A DNA stretch of 8,619 bases from an uncultured Actinomycetes bacterium (lineage in GTDB: Bacteria > Actinomycetota > Actinomycetes > Nanopelagicales > Nanopelagicaceae). Shown piece after piece: positions 1-5,396 of this stretch. The notes beneath the pieces are model-generated. The model was not told the DNA's origin, ran no database searches, and saw only the letters and a program-made list of their open reading frames with translations. Every line of letters starts with the position of its first letter. Position 1 is the stretch's first letter. The DNA is taken from NCBI GenBank assembly GCA_903893085.1, contig CAITKS010000194.1:1-8619 (forward strand), in the 5' to 3' direction. The position numbers were made by a program, and so were the translations under genes.

Positions 1-573
1 AATACTCGTCGTGGTGCAGAGCGCGTCATTCGCGATGCATTCGCTCGTGCGAGCAAGCGCGAACGTAAGAAGTTAGCGCTGATCCATAAGAACAATGTGC
101 TCACTCGCGCTGGCGGCCTTTGGACTCGTACTTTCAATGAAGTCGCTAAAGAGTTCCCAGATATCACGACTGAATATCTACATGTTGACGCTGCCTCGAT
201 GTTCTTCGTGACAAACCCAGAACGTTTCGATGTTGTTGTAACTGATAATTTATTTGGTGACATCTTGACTGATATCGCTGCTGCCATCTGTGGCGGAATT
301 GGTTTAGCCGCCTCAGGCAACATCAATCCAACTGGCAAATTCCCGTCAATGTTCGAACCAGTTCATGGATCAGCTCCTGACATTGCTGGCAAGAATTTAG
401 CTGATCCAACTGCCACAGTAATGTCGGTTGCCATGTTGTTGGATCACATGGGTCTAGCTGCTGCTGCCCGCGAAGTTGAAAAAGCTGTTGCGCAAGATTT
501 GCTTAATCGTGGCGATAAGAAACGTTCTACAACTGAAGTTGGCGATGCGCTGCTCGCATTGCTAACCGCATAG
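1..573 (+). CDS. leuB: 3-isopropylmalate dehydrogenase, C-terminal half (5' end outside window)
   Basis: The frame is open from base 1 and ends in TAG at 571-573, giving 190 residues. LeuB enzymes usually have about 340-350, so roughly the N-terminal 45% lies off the window. The family oxidises and decarboxylates 3-isopropylmalate to 2-oxoisocaproate using NAD+ and a divalent metal, in the cytoplasm. Visible signatures are the catalytic lysine in IHKNNVL (fragment residues 28-34), the metal-binding aspartates of [10 protein letters not shown] (about 81-90), and the nucleotide-binding stretch [18 protein letters not shown] (about 119-136). The GTG at 97 could be mistaken for a start, but conserved sequence continues upstream in frame ([17 protein letters not shown]), so it is internal valine 33. 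ilvE follows after 18 nt and cimA is third. In CimA pathways LeuB also acts on methylmalate to give 2-oxobutyrate, which fits this context. Identification as LeuB rather than isocitrate or tartrate dehydrogenase rests on the overall match and the neighbours. Confidence 0.95.
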   Translation, partial: NTRRGAERVIRDAFARASKRERKKLALIHKNNVLTRAGGLWTRTFNEVAKEFPDITTEYLHVDAASMFFVTNPERFDVVVTDNLFGDILTDIAAAICGGIGLAASGNINPTGKFPSMFEPVHGSAPDIAGKNLADPTATVMSVAMLLDHMGLAAAAREVEKAVAQDLLNRGDKKRSTTEVGDALLALLTA

Positions 574-591
574 GCAAAGAAGGGAAATACA

Positions 592-1671
592 ATGAAGTAC
601 CGCCTTTCTACCACTGCTGTCTCCGTTGCTGATCGCGCCGAAAAAATTGCAAACCCAGGTTTTGGTAAGTACTACACCGACCACATGGTTATCTGCGAAT
701 GGAATGAAGCAACTGGTTGGGACGAACCCGAACTAATTCCATATGGCCCACTTTCACTTGATCCAGCAACAGCGGTATTTCATTACGGCCAAGAAATTTT
801 CGAAGGCATGAAGGCGTATCGCCAACCTGATGGCGGCATTTCACTCTTCCGCCCAGATGCCAACGCAATACGTTTCGCTCGCAGCGCTAATCGCTTAGCT
901 CTTCCTGAAATGCCAGTAGATCTCTTTATCGAAACTGTAGAAGAGTTGGTAAAGATTGATGGCGGCTGGACTCCGGGCCAGATCGGTGAAGCTCTTTATT
1001 TGCGCCCATTTATGATCGCAACTGAGGTTGGCTTAGGAGTTCGCCCTACCAACAAGGCCACCTACTTACTTATTGCTACGCCTGTTGGTGCTTACTTTGA
1101 CCCATCAAAGGCCGTAAGCGTTTGGATCTCAACTGAATATGTTCGTGCAGCTCTTGGCGGCACTGGCGAAGCTAAATGTGGTGGCAACTATGCAGCGTCA
1201 CTAGTTGCGCAAAAGGCGGCTGCAGCTCAAGGTTGCGATCAAGTTGTTTGGATCGATGCGGTAGAACGCAAATGGGTTGAAGAAATGGGCGGCATGAATC
1301 TTTACTTCGTAAGAGGTAAGGGCGCCGATGCCACTGTCGTAACACCAAAGTTAACTGGCACTTTATTGCCAGGCATTACGCGCGATTCAATTCTTAGTGT
1401 TGCTGCCGACCTTGGTTATAAAACTTCTGAAGAAATGATCAGCATCGATGATTGGCGCGATGGCGTTGCAAGCGGCGAGATCACTGAAATTTTTGCTTGC
1501 GGAACTGCAGCTGTTGTTTCTCCAGTTGGACAAGCTAAGAGCACTATGGGAACTTGGGTAACCGGCGATGGTCAACCAGGTGTAATCACCATGCAGATTC
1601 GCAACACGTTACTTGGAATTCAACACGGCACAATCGCTGATACCCATAACTGGGTTCATAAGGTTCTCTAA
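592..1671 (+). CDS. ilvE: Branched-chain amino acid aminotransferase
   Basis: This PLP fold-type IV enzyme interconverts leucine, isoleucine and valine with their 2-oxo acids, using 2-oxoglutarate/glutamate; it is cytosolic. The 359-residue length fits the longer (about 360 aa) BCAT subclass rather than the roughly 310-aa E. coli IlvE type. Visible motifs are FHYGQEIFEGMKAYR (63-77), RPF with the following MIATEVGLG (138-149), the PLP-binding lysine K195 in GTGEAKCGGNYAAS, EEMGGMNLYF (230-239), LLPGITRDSIL (258-268) and FACGTAAVVSPVG (301-313). The ATG at 592 is supported by an AGAAGGGA Shine-Dalgarno at 578-585, at near-ideal spacing, and by the typical N-terminus ending NPGFGKYYTDHM. It lies 18 nt after leuB and 9 nt before cimA, so co-transcription is very likely. 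It would perform the last step of the leucine and isoleucine routes served by its neighbours. No truncation or missing key residue was seen. Confidence 0.95.
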   Translation: MKYRLSTTAVSVADRAEKIANPGFGKYYTDHMVICEWNEATGWDEPELIPYGPLSLDPATAVFHYGQEIFEGMKAYRQPDGGISLFRPDANAIRFARSANRLALPEMPVDLFIETVEELVKIDGGWTPGQIGEALYLRPFMIATEVGLGVRPTNKATYLLIATPVGAYFDPSKAVSVWISTEYVRAALGGTGEAKCGGNYAASLVAQKAAAAQGCDQVVWIDAVERKWVEEMGGMNLYFVRGKGADATVVTPKLTGTLLPGITRDSILSVAADLGYKTSEEMISIDDWRDGVASGEITEIFACGTAAVVSPVGQAKSTMGTWVTGDGQPGVITMQIRNTLLGIQHGTIADTHNWVHKVL

Positions 1672-1680
1672 GAATTAGCC

Positions 1681-3270
1681 ATGACAATCAACGACGCCTT
1701 TCATATCTATGACACCACTTTGCGCGATGGTGCGCAGCAAGAAGGTCTCAACCTTTCGGTGCACGATAAGTTAGCAATCGCACGTCACTTAGATGATTTA
1801 GGTGTTGGTTTCATTGAAGGCGGATGGCCAGGTGCTAATCCAAAAGATACCGAATTTTTCGCGCGCGCTAAGAAAGAGTTGCAGTTAAGGAACGCCACAT
1901 TTGTAGCTTTCGGTGCAACTCGTCGTCCTAATGTGAAAGCAGCCGATGACGCTCTACTTGGTGCACTTCGCGATAGCGGTGCACCAGCAGTTACTTTGGT
2001 AGCAAAGTCTTACGATCGCCATGTTGATTTAGCGCTTAAGACCACACTCGATGAGAACTTAGCGATGATTCGCGATTCGATTACTCATCTACGTGCCGAA
2101 GGTCAGCGAGTATTCCTCGATGCTGAACACTTCTTCGATGGTTATCGCTCTAATCGCGCATACGCTCTTGAAGTCGTTCGTGTTGCGGCCGAGTCAGGCG
2201 CTGATGTAATCGCACTTTGCGATACCAATGGTGGCATGTTGCCTGATGAGCTTTCCCAAGTCGTTCATGATGTATTGCAAGCAAGTAACGCTCGCCTTGG
2301 AATTCATTGCCACAATGACACAGGTTGCGCAGTTGCTAACTCAATGGCCGCCGTTGCAGCTGGAGCCACTCACGTTCAAGGGACGCTTAATGGTTATGGT
2401 GAGCGCACCGGAAATGCTGATCTAGTCACGATTATTGCTAACTTAGAACTTAAGAAAGAAAAATTAGTTTTACCAGCAAATGCGCTACGCGAATCTTTCC
2501 GAATCTCACATGCCATTGCCGAAATTACAAATATCAATCCAAGCGCTCGTCAACCGTACGTCGGGGTTTCCGCGTTTGCACATAAAGCTGGCCTACATGC
2601 AAGTGCAATTAAAATTGATCCATCGCTTTACCAACACGAAGATCCTGAATCAGTTGGCAACGATATGCGCATGTTGGTTTCTGACATGGCCGGTCGCGCT
2701 TCGATTGAAATGAAATCAATCGAACTTGGCGTAGACCTCGGGGGAGACCGCGAATTAGTTGGTCGCATTGTTGATCGCGTCAAAGAGATGGAATCGCGCG
2801 GTTTCACTTTCGAAGCGGCCGATGCTTCTTTTGAATTGTTACTCCATGAAGAAATCAATGGCTCTCGTGCTTCATTCTTTAAAATTGATCATTGGCTAAC
2901 TTCAGTTGAGCGAAATGAAGATGGCAGCATCATCACTAAGGCCGAAGTAACCGTGACAGCACAGAGCAAGCAGATCATTTGTTCAGGTGCCGGAAATGGC
3001 CCAGTTAACGCATTTGATAACGCACTACGAAGTGGACTGCAACAGCTCTACCCAGAACTCATCGCTCTGGAATTAACCGATTACAAAGTTCGTATTCTTG
3101 AAGGTCGCTTAGGCACTGGCGCCGTTACTCGCGTATTGGTTGAGACCAGCGATGGCAAAGGCGAATGGAACACAATTGGGGTTCACGAAAACGTTATTGC
3201 CGCATCTGCCATGGCCCTTGAAGATGCTGTTACCTATGGTTTGCTACGACAAGGCCGTAAACCCGAATAG
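1681..3270 (+). CDS. cimA: (R)-citramalate synthase, CimA type
   Basis: The protein condenses pyruvate and acetyl-CoA to (R)-citramalate, the first step of the threonine-independent isoleucine pathway. The 529-residue length fits the long CimA group (Geobacter-like), as does the N-terminus: DTTLRDGAQQEG (11-22) followed by EGGWPGANPKD (46-56). Isopropylmalate synthases carry different residues around both. The TIM barrel shows the metal-binding HCHND (209-213), LNGYGERTGNADL (236-248) and HKAGLHASAI (301-310). From about residue 395 onward is a LeuA-type C-terminal allosteric domain, with GAGNGPVNAFDNAL and GRLGTGAVTRVLVE, which in relatives binds the feedback amino acid (isoleucine for CimA). 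The start lies 9 nt after ilvE with no convincing Shine-Dalgarno, so translation is probably coupled to ilvE. LeuB upstream could carry the product onward; the LeuCD isomerase is not in the window. The alternative, 2-isopropylmalate synthase, is less likely given the N-terminal motifs. Confidence 0.92.
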   Translation: MTINDAFHIYDTTLRDGAQQEGLNLSVHDKLAIARHLDDLGVGFIEGGWPGANPKDTEFFARAKKELQLRNATFVAFGATRRPNVKAADDALLGALRDSGAPAVTLVAKSYDRHVDLALKTTLDENLAMIRDSITHLRAEGQRVFLDAEHFFDGYRSNRAYALEVVRVAAESGADVIALCDTNGGMLPDELSQVVHDVLQASNARLGIHCHNDTGCAVANSMAAVAAGATHVQGTLNGYGERTGNADLVTIIANLELKKEKLVLPANALRESFRISHAIAEITNINPSARQPYVGVSAFAHKAGLHASAIKIDPSLYQHEDPESVGNDMRMLVSDMAGRASIEMKSIELGVDLGGDRELVGRIVDRVKEMESRGFTFEAADASFELLLHEEINGSRASFFKIDHWLTSVERNEDGSIITKAEVTVTAQSKQIICSGAGNGPVNAFDNALRSGLQQLYPELIALELTDYKVRILEGRLGTGAVTRVLVETSDGKGEWNTIGVHENVIAASAMALEDAVTYGLLRQGRKPE

Positions 3271-3272
3271 TT

Positions 3273-3313
3273 CTCAGATTGAGCGCCTCAAAGTTGGGGA
3301 TAATCTGAGTTTT
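3273..3313 (+). terminator. Probable rho-independent terminator of the leuB-ilvE-cimA operon
   Basis: CTCAGATT (3273-3280) and AATCTGAG (3302-3309) form a perfect 8-bp stem that starts two bases after the cimA stop and is followed at once by TTTT (3310-3313). Inside the loop, CCTC (3286-3289) can pair with GGGG (3296-3299) around AAAGTT, giving a stacked two-part hairpin. The T run is short and the outer stem is not GC-rich, so efficiency may be partial. Position and symmetry argue for a real end of the operon transcript. Confidence 0.55.
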
Positions 3314-3368
3314 ACTGCAAGTAGAGTGAAAATTTCAATTAAAATTCATTGAAAATCGGAACTTCGAA

Positions 3369-3397
3369 GTGAAAAAATCCTGGAAGTGTTCTAACCT
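3369..3397 (+). promoter_or_regulatory. Candidate sigma70-type promoter giving a leaderless transcript
   Basis: A GTGAAA box (3369-3374, 4 of 6 to TTGACA), a 17-bp spacer and TAACCT (3392-3397, fits the actinobacterial TANNNT -10) lie just before the helix-turn-helix gene. The -10 box ends seven bases before its ATG at 3404, which places the start of transcription on the A of the ATG. No Shine-Dalgarno is visible before this gene. Leaderless mRNAs with exactly this geometry are common in Actinobacteria. Confidence 0.5.
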
Positions 3398-3403
3398 TGT
3401 CAA

Positions 3404-3652
3404 ATGCTTAAAAGTGATACGGACTTCTACGGGCCAGAAGAGTCCACAGAATGGCTTCGTGTTCGCATGACAAAGCTTGATATTGCAAGCCTTGAAGAGT
3501 TAGCTGAAATGGCCGATATCGATCGTGGAACTATTTCCCGGTACTTTCATCATCAACGAAGACCTTCAATCGATGCTTTAGAGCCACTTTGCACCGCGCT
3601 GCAAGTCTCACCCGAAACGCTTTTAAAGGCCCTAGGCGCAATTCCCAAATAG
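3404..3652 (+). CDS. Small Cro/C1-type (XRE) helix-turn-helix protein
   Basis: This 82-residue protein is essentially one DNA-binding domain. Residues about 15-78 fit the five-helix Cro/C1 fold, with the helix-turn-helix core at about 29-55: SLEELAEMADIDRGTISRYF, then HHQRRPS as the loop leading into helix 4. The ending, ALEPLCTALQVSPETLLKAL, is typical of the family (an LCxALxVSPxxLL pattern). No second domain, signal peptide or membrane segment is present. It probably acts as a cytoplasmic transcription regulator, but its target cannot be read from the sequence. The start at 3404 is favoured because a TANNNT box sits exactly where a leaderless transcript would need it. The gene follows the operon terminator by about 90 nt and converges on the next gene with stop codons touching. 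A head-to-tail partner gene is absent, so an antitoxin role is not supported. Confidence 0.85.
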   Translation: MLKSDTDFYGPEESTEWLRVRMTKLDIASLEELAEMADIDRGTISRYFHHQRRPSIDALEPLCTALQVSPETLLKALGAIPK

Positions 3653-3907
3653 TTAGGTATTGCTGGCAGGCTTAATTGCCACAAATCCATCGCCATGTTC
3701 AAAGATGCGCGGGAAATCATCTTGGCACCAGATTTTTCGGGCTAAATCCAATTCCTCAACCGTCAAATGTTCGCTTAGATGCCGATTAAGCTCAAACCAG
3801 GAAGAGTTTTGAGGAACTGAAAGCACAACTTCTGGTTGTAAACCTCTTTCAACTTTAATTTGTTCAATATCTTCATACACCCGGATCTCAATCATGCCTA
3901 TATCCAT
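3653..3907 (-). CDS. Small hypothetical protein, 84 aa, family not recognised
   Basis: I do not recognise this protein. It is a short, acidic, soluble-looking chain with no signal peptide and no hydrophobic segment. It begins with an amphipathic stretch (IEIRVYEDIEQIKVERG), is helical-looking in the middle (WFELNRHLSEHLTVEELDLARKI is the region, residues about 37-59), and ends FEHGDGFVAIKP. It has one cysteine (residue 61) and two tryptophans. Its TAA stop (3653-3655) directly abuts the TAG of the convergent helix-turn-helix gene, so the two genes use the DNA with no spacer. The start is uncertain. The first ATG is at 3907, but a second ATG at 3895 (residue 5) is better placed relative to a TAGATT box on the minus strand, giving an 80-residue product. 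The orderly amino acid composition and exact packing favour a real gene; expression is unproven. Confidence 0.6.
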   Translation of the reverse strand: MDIGMIEIRVYEDIEQIKVERGLQPEVVLSVPQNSSWFELNRHLSEHLTVEELDLARKIWCQDDFPRIFEHGDGFVAIKPASNT

Positions 3908-3909
3908 TC

Positions 3910-3915
3910 AATCTA
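3910..3915 (-). promoter_or_regulatory. Possible -10 box of the 84-aa gene
   Basis: Read on the minus strand this is TAGATT, a TANNNT match. Its expected transcription start is near 3903, inside the first possible ATG (3907) but 8 nt before the second ATG (3895). If the box is used, the shorter start is the real one. No -35 resembling TTGACA was found at normal spacing, so support is weak. Confidence 0.25.
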
Positions 3916-4031
3916 GACATATCCGATAAGTACGAGCAGCAATCGGTTTTAAGAGTGTTTATAGAGTAACTTGATCTAATTCCAGTGCTAAACGCCCCAT
4001 GATGATCTAAAATGATGCTAATACGCAACAC

Positions 4032-4060
4032 TTGTCACCACTTTCGTCTTAGATTAGGTT
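4032..4060 (+). promoter_or_regulatory. Candidate promoter of the LuxR-type regulator gene
   Basis: TTGTCA (4032-4037, 5 of 6 to TTGACA), an exact 17-bp spacer and TAGGTT (4055-4060, TANNNT) form a plausible sigma70-type promoter. Transcription would start near 4067, next to a run of seven Gs (4068-4074), leaving a leader of about 120 nt before the ATG at 4187. The rest of the 3908-4186 gap shows no other gene-like signal beyond the short leader ORF listed separately. Confidence 0.45.
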
Positions 4061-4084
4061 ATCGATTGGGGGGGATTTCTCATT

Positions 4085-4126
4085 ATGGCATCTTCATTGA
4101 TAGGTAGCGAGTACCAAAAGAACTAA
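4085..4126 (+). CDS. Possible 13-codon leader ORF upstream of the LuxR gene
   Basis: The predicted luxR leader contains ATG at 4085 and TAA at 4124-4126, encoding MASSLIGSEYQKN. A G-rich stretch (4068-4074, seven Gs then A) lies 10 nt upstream and could serve as a crude Shine-Dalgarno. A small hairpin, GGTA (4103-4106) with TACC (4112-4115), lies inside it. There is no run of a single amino acid of the kind seen in attenuator peptides, so no regulatory logic can be assigned. ORFs this short arise by chance; it is listed because of its position in the leader. Confidence 0.15.
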   Translation: MASSLIGSEYQKN

Positions 4127-4186
4127 CATTTTTAATCATAACTAGTTTTTTACTGATGAATGTCCTAAGAAAGGTTTTCTGAACCG

Positions 4187-4984
4187 ATGTATTCGAATTA
4201 CATATTAAAAGCGCAAGAGATGGCAGTGAGCCACGCAACTTCTAATGAAGTGATGCGAGCCTTCGCCGAGAGTTCATATGAAAACCTTCGAATAATATCG
4301 ATCCGATATTTTCGCGTGAACGTTGGAAATAAAATTGAATTGATTTCGTCCTACGGAGATTTGCCTGCGCAACTTGAGAGCGATAACTGTATAAGTCGTG
4401 ATCGAAAGATTCCCGTCTGTGACGCCATAAACGGCGGAATCGAGAGGTTCTATTCATCAGCAGCTGAATTGATCGAGATGTATGACGAAGTAAAACTTTG
4501 GAAAGAAGTTCCTAATCGTTTAGCTATTATCCCTGTAACCAAACTAGGGATAACCCTAAGTTGTTTGAGCATTACATTAGACAAAGGTATTGAGAAGAAA
4601 GAATTCGTCGAAGCTATGGAAACCTTTCGAGTCTTTTCGTATTTGCTTGAATTAATCTCTGGGTATGAAAAATCAAAGTTTGAAAGCGCTCATGACTCGT
4701 GCGAATCAGTGCAATGGGTCAAGTCCCTCATGGCTCAGGGGCCAGAACTAGATGAGGTAGAAAGTCCAGGGAATTTAGCGGCCACAGACCAAATCAACCT
4801 AACTGTGCGTCAACACCAGATCGCCATTCTCATTGCAAACGGTGCAACAAATTCGGCAATTGCTCAAAAACTCTGTTTCAGCGATTCCACGATTCGGTAT
4901 GAGACGGTAAAACTCTACGAACGCTTGAGAGTCAAGAACCGATCTCAGGCTGCCTCCCGGATTAGAGAGTTGAATATCGCCTAA
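4187..4984 (+). CDS. LuxR-family transcriptional regulator with GAF-like N-terminal region
   Basis: A 265-residue cytoplasmic DNA-binding protein. Residues about 204-263 form a clear LuxR/GerE helix-turn-helix: NLTVRQHQIAILIANGATN leads into SAIAQKLCFSDSTIR and the C-terminal VKLYERLRVKNRSQA. Residues about 10-160 have the alternating helix/strand look of a GAF-type sensor (RYFRVNVGNKIELISSYG, then CDAINGG, then RLAIIPVTKL and LSCLSITL), but no ligand-binding residues can be named. No receiver-domain aspartate pattern is seen, so it is not a classical response regulator. About residues 165-203 look like a linker. The start at ATG 4187 has AGAAAGG (4168-4174) upstream, matching the 5' part of the full Shine-Dalgarno, which explains the long 12-nt gap. 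Codons such as CGA, ATA, AGA and AGG look more frequent than in the upstream operon, hinting at a different origin or relaxed selection. It precedes the large surface-protein gene in the same direction, making that gene its most obvious target; this is inference. Confidence 0.85.
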   Translation: MYSNYILKAQEMAVSHATSNEVMRAFAESSYENLRIISIRYFRVNVGNKIELISSYGDLPAQLESDNCISRDRKIPVCDAINGGIERFYSSAAELIEMYDEVKLWKEVPNRLAIIPVTKLGITLSCLSITLDKGIEKKEFVEAMETFRVFSYLLELISGYEKSKFESAHDSCESVQWVKSLMAQGPELDEVESPGNLAATDQINLTVRQHQIAILIANGATNSAIAQKLCFSDSTIRYETVKLYERLRVKNRSQAASRIRELNIA

Positions 4985-5034
4985 CTGGTTTGATGAGCCA
5001 GGCCCTTATTTTGCGAGGATCGTGACCTGACCAT
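4981..5034 (-). CDS. Possible 17-codon small ORF with a perfect Shine-Dalgarno
   Basis: On the minus strand TAAGGAGG (complement of 5043-5050) is followed eight bases later by ATG (5034-5032) and a 17-residue frame, MVRSRSSQNKGLAHQTS, ending in TAG (4983-4981) that overlaps the luxR stop. The ribosome site is better than most in the window. The peptide is short and of no known family, and the same bases form the distal arm of a terminator-like hairpin, so the resemblance may be accidental. Confidence 0.12.
   Translation of the reverse strand: MVRSRSSQNKGLAHQTS
4985..5012 (+). terminator. Weak terminator-like hairpin after the LuxR gene
   Basis: Directly after the TAA, CTGGTT (4985-4990) pairs with AGCCAG (4996-5001) including one G-U pair, around TGATG. 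It is followed by GCCCTTATTTT. The stem is short and the T tract interrupted, so it may terminate only partially. Confidence 0.3.
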
Positions 5035-5036
5035 TT

Positions 5037-5078
5037 AAAAAACCTCCTTACTGGCACCAATAACTTAGCCAGTTAAGG
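5037..5078 (-). terminator. Terminator-like hairpin with T6 tail on the minus strand
   Basis: Plus-strand bases 5046-5055 (CCTTACTGGC) pair with 5068-5078 (GCCAGTTAAGG) as a 10-bp stem with one bulged T and a 12-nt loop. Read on the minus strand the stem is followed by AGG and then six Ts (5042-5037), the standard form of an intrinsic terminator. It would end transcripts entering from the right, that is antisense to the leader of the cadherin-repeat gene. No gene on that strand clearly needs it. In the plus direction the hairpin has As before it and no T tail after it. Confidence 0.4.
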
Positions 5079-5112
5079 CCCAGTTAAGGCCCAGTTAAGG
5101 ACCAGTTAGGGC
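5069..5112 (+). repeat. Four tandem copies of an 11-bp motif (CCAGTTAAGGC)
   Basis: Units lie at 5069-5079, 5080-5090, 5091-5101 and 5102-5112. The first two are identical, the third ends in A instead of C, and the fourth has one internal change (CCAGTTAGGGC). The 11-bp period is about one turn of DNA, so a protein bound to each unit would sit on the same face. Inverted relatives occur nearby: CCTTACTGG (5046-5054) and CCTAACTGG (4980-4988, the exact reverse complement of part of the fourth unit). The array starts about 220 bp before the ATG of the cadherin-repeat gene and about 85 bp after luxR. An operator array is the favoured reading; simple slippage-generated repeat is the alternative. 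Confidence 0.85.
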
Positions 5113-5125
5113 AGAGTGCTGATTT

Positions 5126-5153
5126 AGCAAGGTCTGGGATTGAGCCAGATGCT
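5126..5153 (+). other. Stem-loop in the intergenic region
   Basis: TCTGG (5133-5137) pairs with CCAGA (5145-5149) around GATTGAG, and AGCA (5126-5129) pairs with TGCT (5150-5153) across a three-base bulge. This gives a two-part stem of nine pairs. No T run follows, so it is not a terminator. It could be part of a folded leader if transcription starts upstream; no known riboswitch class is recognised. Confidence 0.3.
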
Positions 5154-5212
5154 TAATCGGGCTGTAGAAGTAATAGCCAAAACGCTAACCGTACGGACCA
5201 TTTTTCTGGTGT

Positions 5213-5254
5213 TGCGCATTGACAACATACGCACCTGTAGTGAAAGATGCGCAT
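5213..5254 (+). promoter_or_regulatory. Candidate promoter/operator of the cadherin-repeat gene
   Basis: A perfect TTGACA (5219-5224) lies about 70 bp before the ATG. The -10 is poor: AAAGAT (5243-5248) at an 18-bp spacer is the best seen. The box is bracketed by two palindromes, TGCGCA at 5213-5218 and ATGCGCAT at 5247-5254, 35 bp apart centre to centre, touching the -35 and overlapping the candidate -10. A weak -10 with flanking palindromes fits a promoter that depends on or is blocked by a bound protein. Confidence 0.35.
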
Positions 5255-5291
5255 AAGCAACAAGACCATCGATCCGAGGGGCCATACCATT

Positions 5292-5396
5292 ATGAGAATT
5301 TCTACTCAACTTAATGTGAAAAGACTAGGTAAATCACTACTTATTCTTGCTACTTACGTAGGCATTTCAGTTGTATCACTTAGTGGCGCTAACGCC
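5292..5396 (+). other. Sec signal peptide of the cadherin-repeat protein
   Basis: The first 35 residues have a basic n-region (R2, K10, R11, K14), a hydrophobic core (LLILATYVGISVV, 16-28) and a small-residue cleavage site, SGANA before AAP, with cutting predicted after A35. There is no twin-arginine motif and no lipobox cysteine, so standard Sec/SPase I export is expected. Confidence 0.85.

Larger units (their letters stand above)
4985..5291. promoter_or_regulatory. 307-bp structured intergenic region between the LuxR gene and the cadherin-repeat gene
   Basis: No convincing protein gene lies in this gap. It holds, left to right, a weak hairpin after luxR, a run of six As followed by ACCTCCTTA (which reads as a perfect Shine-Dalgarno on the minus strand), a strong hairpin (5046-5078), a tandem 11-bp repeat array, a second stem-loop (5126-5153), a perfect CCGTACGG palindrome (5189-5196), and a TTGACA box between two TGCGCA palindromes. 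Such a density of symmetric elements suggests a complex control region for the downstream surface protein. Its actual mode of action, by protein binding or RNA folding, cannot be decided here. Confidence 0.5.

Noticed and set aside
97..573. A complete gene starting at GTG 97
   Set aside because: Conserved LeuB sequence continues in frame upstream to base 1, including the region leading to the catalytic lysine, so the gene is cut by the window edge and the GTG is internal.
1387..1575. Minus-strand 62-codon frame within ilvE
   Set aside because: It lies fully inside conserved IlvE sequence and is antisense shadow.
2228..3352. Short frames over cimA on both strands (2228-2425, 2480-2713, 2628-2858, 3140-3352)
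   Set aside because: All overlap conserved CimA sequence in other frames and show no family signals.
3404..3907. Toxin-antitoxin pair (XRE protein plus small protein)
   Set aside because: The two genes converge instead of forming an operon, and the small protein resembles no toxin family I know.
4242..4457. Minus-strand 71-codon frame within the LuxR gene
   Set aside because: It is opposite a gene with a clear C-terminal DNA-binding domain in one continuous frame, and has no ribosome site or recognisable sequence.
5069..5112. CRISPR array
   Set aside because: Units are 11 bp and directly tandem with no spacers, and no cas genes are present.
4985..5291. Known riboswitch or tRNA in the intergenic region
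   Set aside because: The stem-loops do not match the conserved cores of the c-di-GMP, cobalamin, SAM or other riboswitches I can recall, and no cloverleaf can be drawn.
5124..5309. Minus-strand 61-codon frame across the adhesin start
   Set aside because: It overlaps the signal-peptide codons of the adhesin, has no Shine-Dalgarno or family resemblance, and its composition looks like antisense noise. Its stop does lie upstream of a minus-strand hairpin, so an untranslated antisense RNA remains possible.
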